A stretch of 64,000 nucleotides of DNA, taken from positions 2,232,001-2,296,000 of the forward strand of contig OZ243096.1 of assembly GCA_965212165.1 (NCBI GenBank), in the 5' to 3' direction. How positions within the stretch are numbered: the stretch's first letter is position 1; each line of letters opens with the position of its first letter. This stretch comes from RHLJ01 sp965212165. Its GTDB lineage: Bacteria; Bacteroidota; Rhodothermia; Balneolales; Balneolaceae. Made by a program: the position numbers and the translations under genes. Shown piece after piece: positions 62,450 through 64,000 of the stretch. The notes under the pieces were generated by a model that did not search any database, was not told the DNA's origin, and was given only the letters and a program-made list of their open reading frames with translations.

Positions 62450-64000
62450 TTATCCTCTAAGTTTAGCGGAGTACTGTTTCTCCAGAGTTTTTATAACTCT
62501 GTTAATAATAGGTTCTACTTCTTTGATATTCAAGGTCTTGTTAGGATCAAGGAATTGTAGCCTAAAGGCAATACTTTTACTTCCTTTTCCAATACTTTCA
62601 CCCTCAAAAACATCAAAAATTTCAATACTTTGAAGCGTTTTTCCTGTTTTGGATTTAATAGTCGCCATTAGATCACCTGCGCTAACAGAGCCATCTACTA
62701 TTACAGCAAAGTCAAATTCGAATGCAGGAAATTTGGGTATGGATTTATATACTTGCTGAGGGATTTTTTTGAGAGCAGATTCAATTGCATTAACCGAAAG
62801 TTCAGCTACAAATGCATCAGGTTCTATATCATATGTTTTTTTAAGGTTCTTTGATACTGACTTCAACTCCCCTAAAACAATATTCTTATATGAATACACT
62901 AATGTACCTTCATCAACTACAGAAGAAATTCCATCAATCAATCCTAGCTTAGTAAATAATTCATTTAGCGAAGATTTTAGATCAAATAAGGAATAATTGA
63001 TTGGTTTAGATGACCAATGCTCAGTATTCTTTAATCCCGAAATGCCTACTAGTAAATGAGTTTGTTCTTTAATTCCTTTGTGAAAAGTCCAATCTTCACT
63101 TTGTTCAAACACATTCCCTAATTCGAAAAACCTAACTGAGCTAGCTTTACGATTAAAGTTATAAGCGGTAGCTTTTAAAAATCCATGTAGGAGAGAGGGT
63201 CTAAGAGTGGTCATATCCTTTGTGAGAGGATTTAAAGTTCCAATCATAGAATCCATTGATCCAAATTGCTCTGCTTCTTTTTCTGAAATTAAAGAATTTG
63301 TATAGATCTCTCTAAAACTAAGCTCAACAGCACTTTTCTTAAGCTTAGAAACTAATAATTCCCACTCAGAAAAAGTCTCAGTAGATACGAAAATCCCATG
63401 ATTAGGTGCTTCAATCTTGTTATAATCATATAAACGACCAACTTCTTCGATCAAATCAACTTCACGAACCAAATCTGGTCGGAACGTAGGTATACTGAAA
63501 GTTACTTGATTTTCATCTTTTGATAAAACTTCAAACTCAAGTCCATCAACAATATCGATGGCTTCATTAATTGTTAAAGTAGTACCAAGAAGTCTGTTTA
63601 AATAGCTTTTACGTAGAGTAAGTTCTACTGGATTTGTTTTTATTGGATGAATATCAATGATTTCATCATTTATTGTTGCTCCAGTAATTTCAGCTATTAA
63701 AATCGCAGCTCTATCGACAGCAATTGCTTGAATATTAGGATCTATTCCTCTTTCAAAGCGATAAGAAGCATCAGTTAGTAATGTTTGTGCTTTTGCAGTT
63801 TTACGAATGGTTCCGGGATCGAAGTATGCACTTTCTAATAATATATTTGTAGTAGAATCACTCACTTCAGAGTGAAGACCTCCCATAACACCAGCAATTG
63901 CTATTGGACCATTCGCATCACAAATAAATAGCGTACCAGGAGTACATTTTCTTTTAGTGTGATCTAAAGTCTCGAATTCAATTTCTTCTTTAAAATCCCT
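62450..64000 (-). CDS. pheT: Phenylalanyl-tRNA synthetase beta subunit, 5' truncated by window end
   Basis: The frame runs without a stop to the window edge (64000), 38 codons beyond the first in-window ATG at 63886, so the true start lies outside. About 517 codons are seen, including the stop, of about 800. Visible: the end of the B3/B4 editing region (LFICDANGPIAIAGVMGG), a B5 domain (LNRLLGTTLTINEAIDIVDG), the catalytic-like core (SLISEKEAEQFGSMDSMIGT, LNPLTKDMTTLRPSLLHGFL) and the C-terminal anticodon-binding FDX-ACB domain (IPKFPAFEFDFAVIVD ... TLNIKEVEPIINRVIKTLEK). It charges tRNA-Phe with PheS, which is not in the window. Confidence 0.95.
   Translation of the reverse strand, partial: RDFKEEIEFETLDHTKRKCTPGTLFICDANGPIAIAGVMGGLHSEVSDSTTNILLESAYFDPGTIRKTAKAQTLLTDASYRFERGIDPNIQAIAVDRAAILIAEITGATINDEIIDIHPIKTNPVELTLRKSYLNRLLGTTLTINEAIDIVDGLEFEVLSKDENQVTFSIPTFRPDLVREVDLIEEVGRLYDYNKIEAPNHGIFVSTETFSEWELLVSKLKKSAVELSFREIYTNSLISEKEAEQFGSMDSMIGTLNPLTKDMTTLRPSLLHGFLKATAYNFNRKASSVRFFELGNVFEQSEDWTFHKGIKEQTHLLVGISGLKNTEHWSSKPINYSLFDLKSSLNELFTKLGLIDGISSVVDEGTLVYSYKNIVLGELKSVSKNLKKTYDIEPDAFVAELSVNAIESALKKIPQQVYKSIPKFPAFEFDFAVIVDGSVSAGDLMATIKSKTGKTLQSIEIFDVFEGESIGKGSKSIAFRLQFLDPNKTLNIKEVEPIINRVIKTLEKQYSAKLRG

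Overview
The window is AT-rich chromosomal DNA from a member of the Bacteroidota/Balneolota/Rhodothermota group, most likely a marine Balneolaceae-like heterotroph. This is an inference from several signs: a C-terminal type IX secretion sorting domain on a glycoside hydrolase, a methionine synthase split into two genes, many short-signal lipoproteins with relaxed lipoboxes, a DUF6090 protein, a fused isobutyryl-CoA mutase, and promoters of the form TTG-N19/20-TAnnTTTG. There are no insertion sequences, phage genes, CRISPR arrays or rRNA genes. One tRNA-Ser(GGA) is present.

Layout, left half. The window opens inside a TPR-containing hybrid histidine kinase, followed by a SAM-I (S-box) riboswitch and the methionine cycle genes metH (two ORFs) and metF. 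A minus-strand cluster follows (read right to left): a LacI-type regulator, purC, a parallel beta-helix exported protein, a secreted-type Gfo/Idh/MocA oxidoreductase and a small unknown. Divergent from it run a phytoene/squalene synthase, biotin carboxylase, murQ, a PlsC-type acyltransferase and a TonB-like protein, then tRNA-Ser. Next come a large surface lipoprotein and an outer-membrane barrel, a MnmC-like FAD oxidoreductase, an LpoB/COG3014 lipoprotein pair, an Ig-like lipoprotein, an MscS channel, and a sulfur/persulfide-type module (Crp/Fnr, rhodanese, DUF2892, thioredoxin, OsmC). Icm fused mutase, an SDR, DUF6090, RlmF and RibA close this half.

Layout, right half (about 37.4-59.5 kb). 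This is a carbohydrate/uronate locus. It holds a GH5 lipoprotein and two convergent paralogous clan GH-A-like hydrolases, one with FN3, CBM6-like and T9SS domains. A compact ten-gene set follows: ROK regulator, SDR fructuronate reductase-type enzyme, uxuA, uxaC, kdgK, KDPG aldolase and a TRAP transporter (dctPQM). Together these would import a hexuronate and turn it into pyruvate and glyceraldehyde-3-phosphate. Downstream lie a GT4 glycosyltransferase, an exported unknown, a membrane LytTR regulator, a ROK sugar kinase and a FucP-type sugar transporter. The window ends with a TPR membrane protein and a housekeeping operon read right to left: pheT (cut by the window end), a coiled-coil protein, zapA, ymdB-like and lolD-like genes.

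The strongest candidates for something undescribed are the convergent GH-A-like pair with a shared 15-bp element in the promoter regions of the hydrolase genes, regulated presumably by a ROK protein that has lost its zinc motif; the Crp/Fnr module with a palindrome placed for activation; and the surface lipoprotein/barrel pair.
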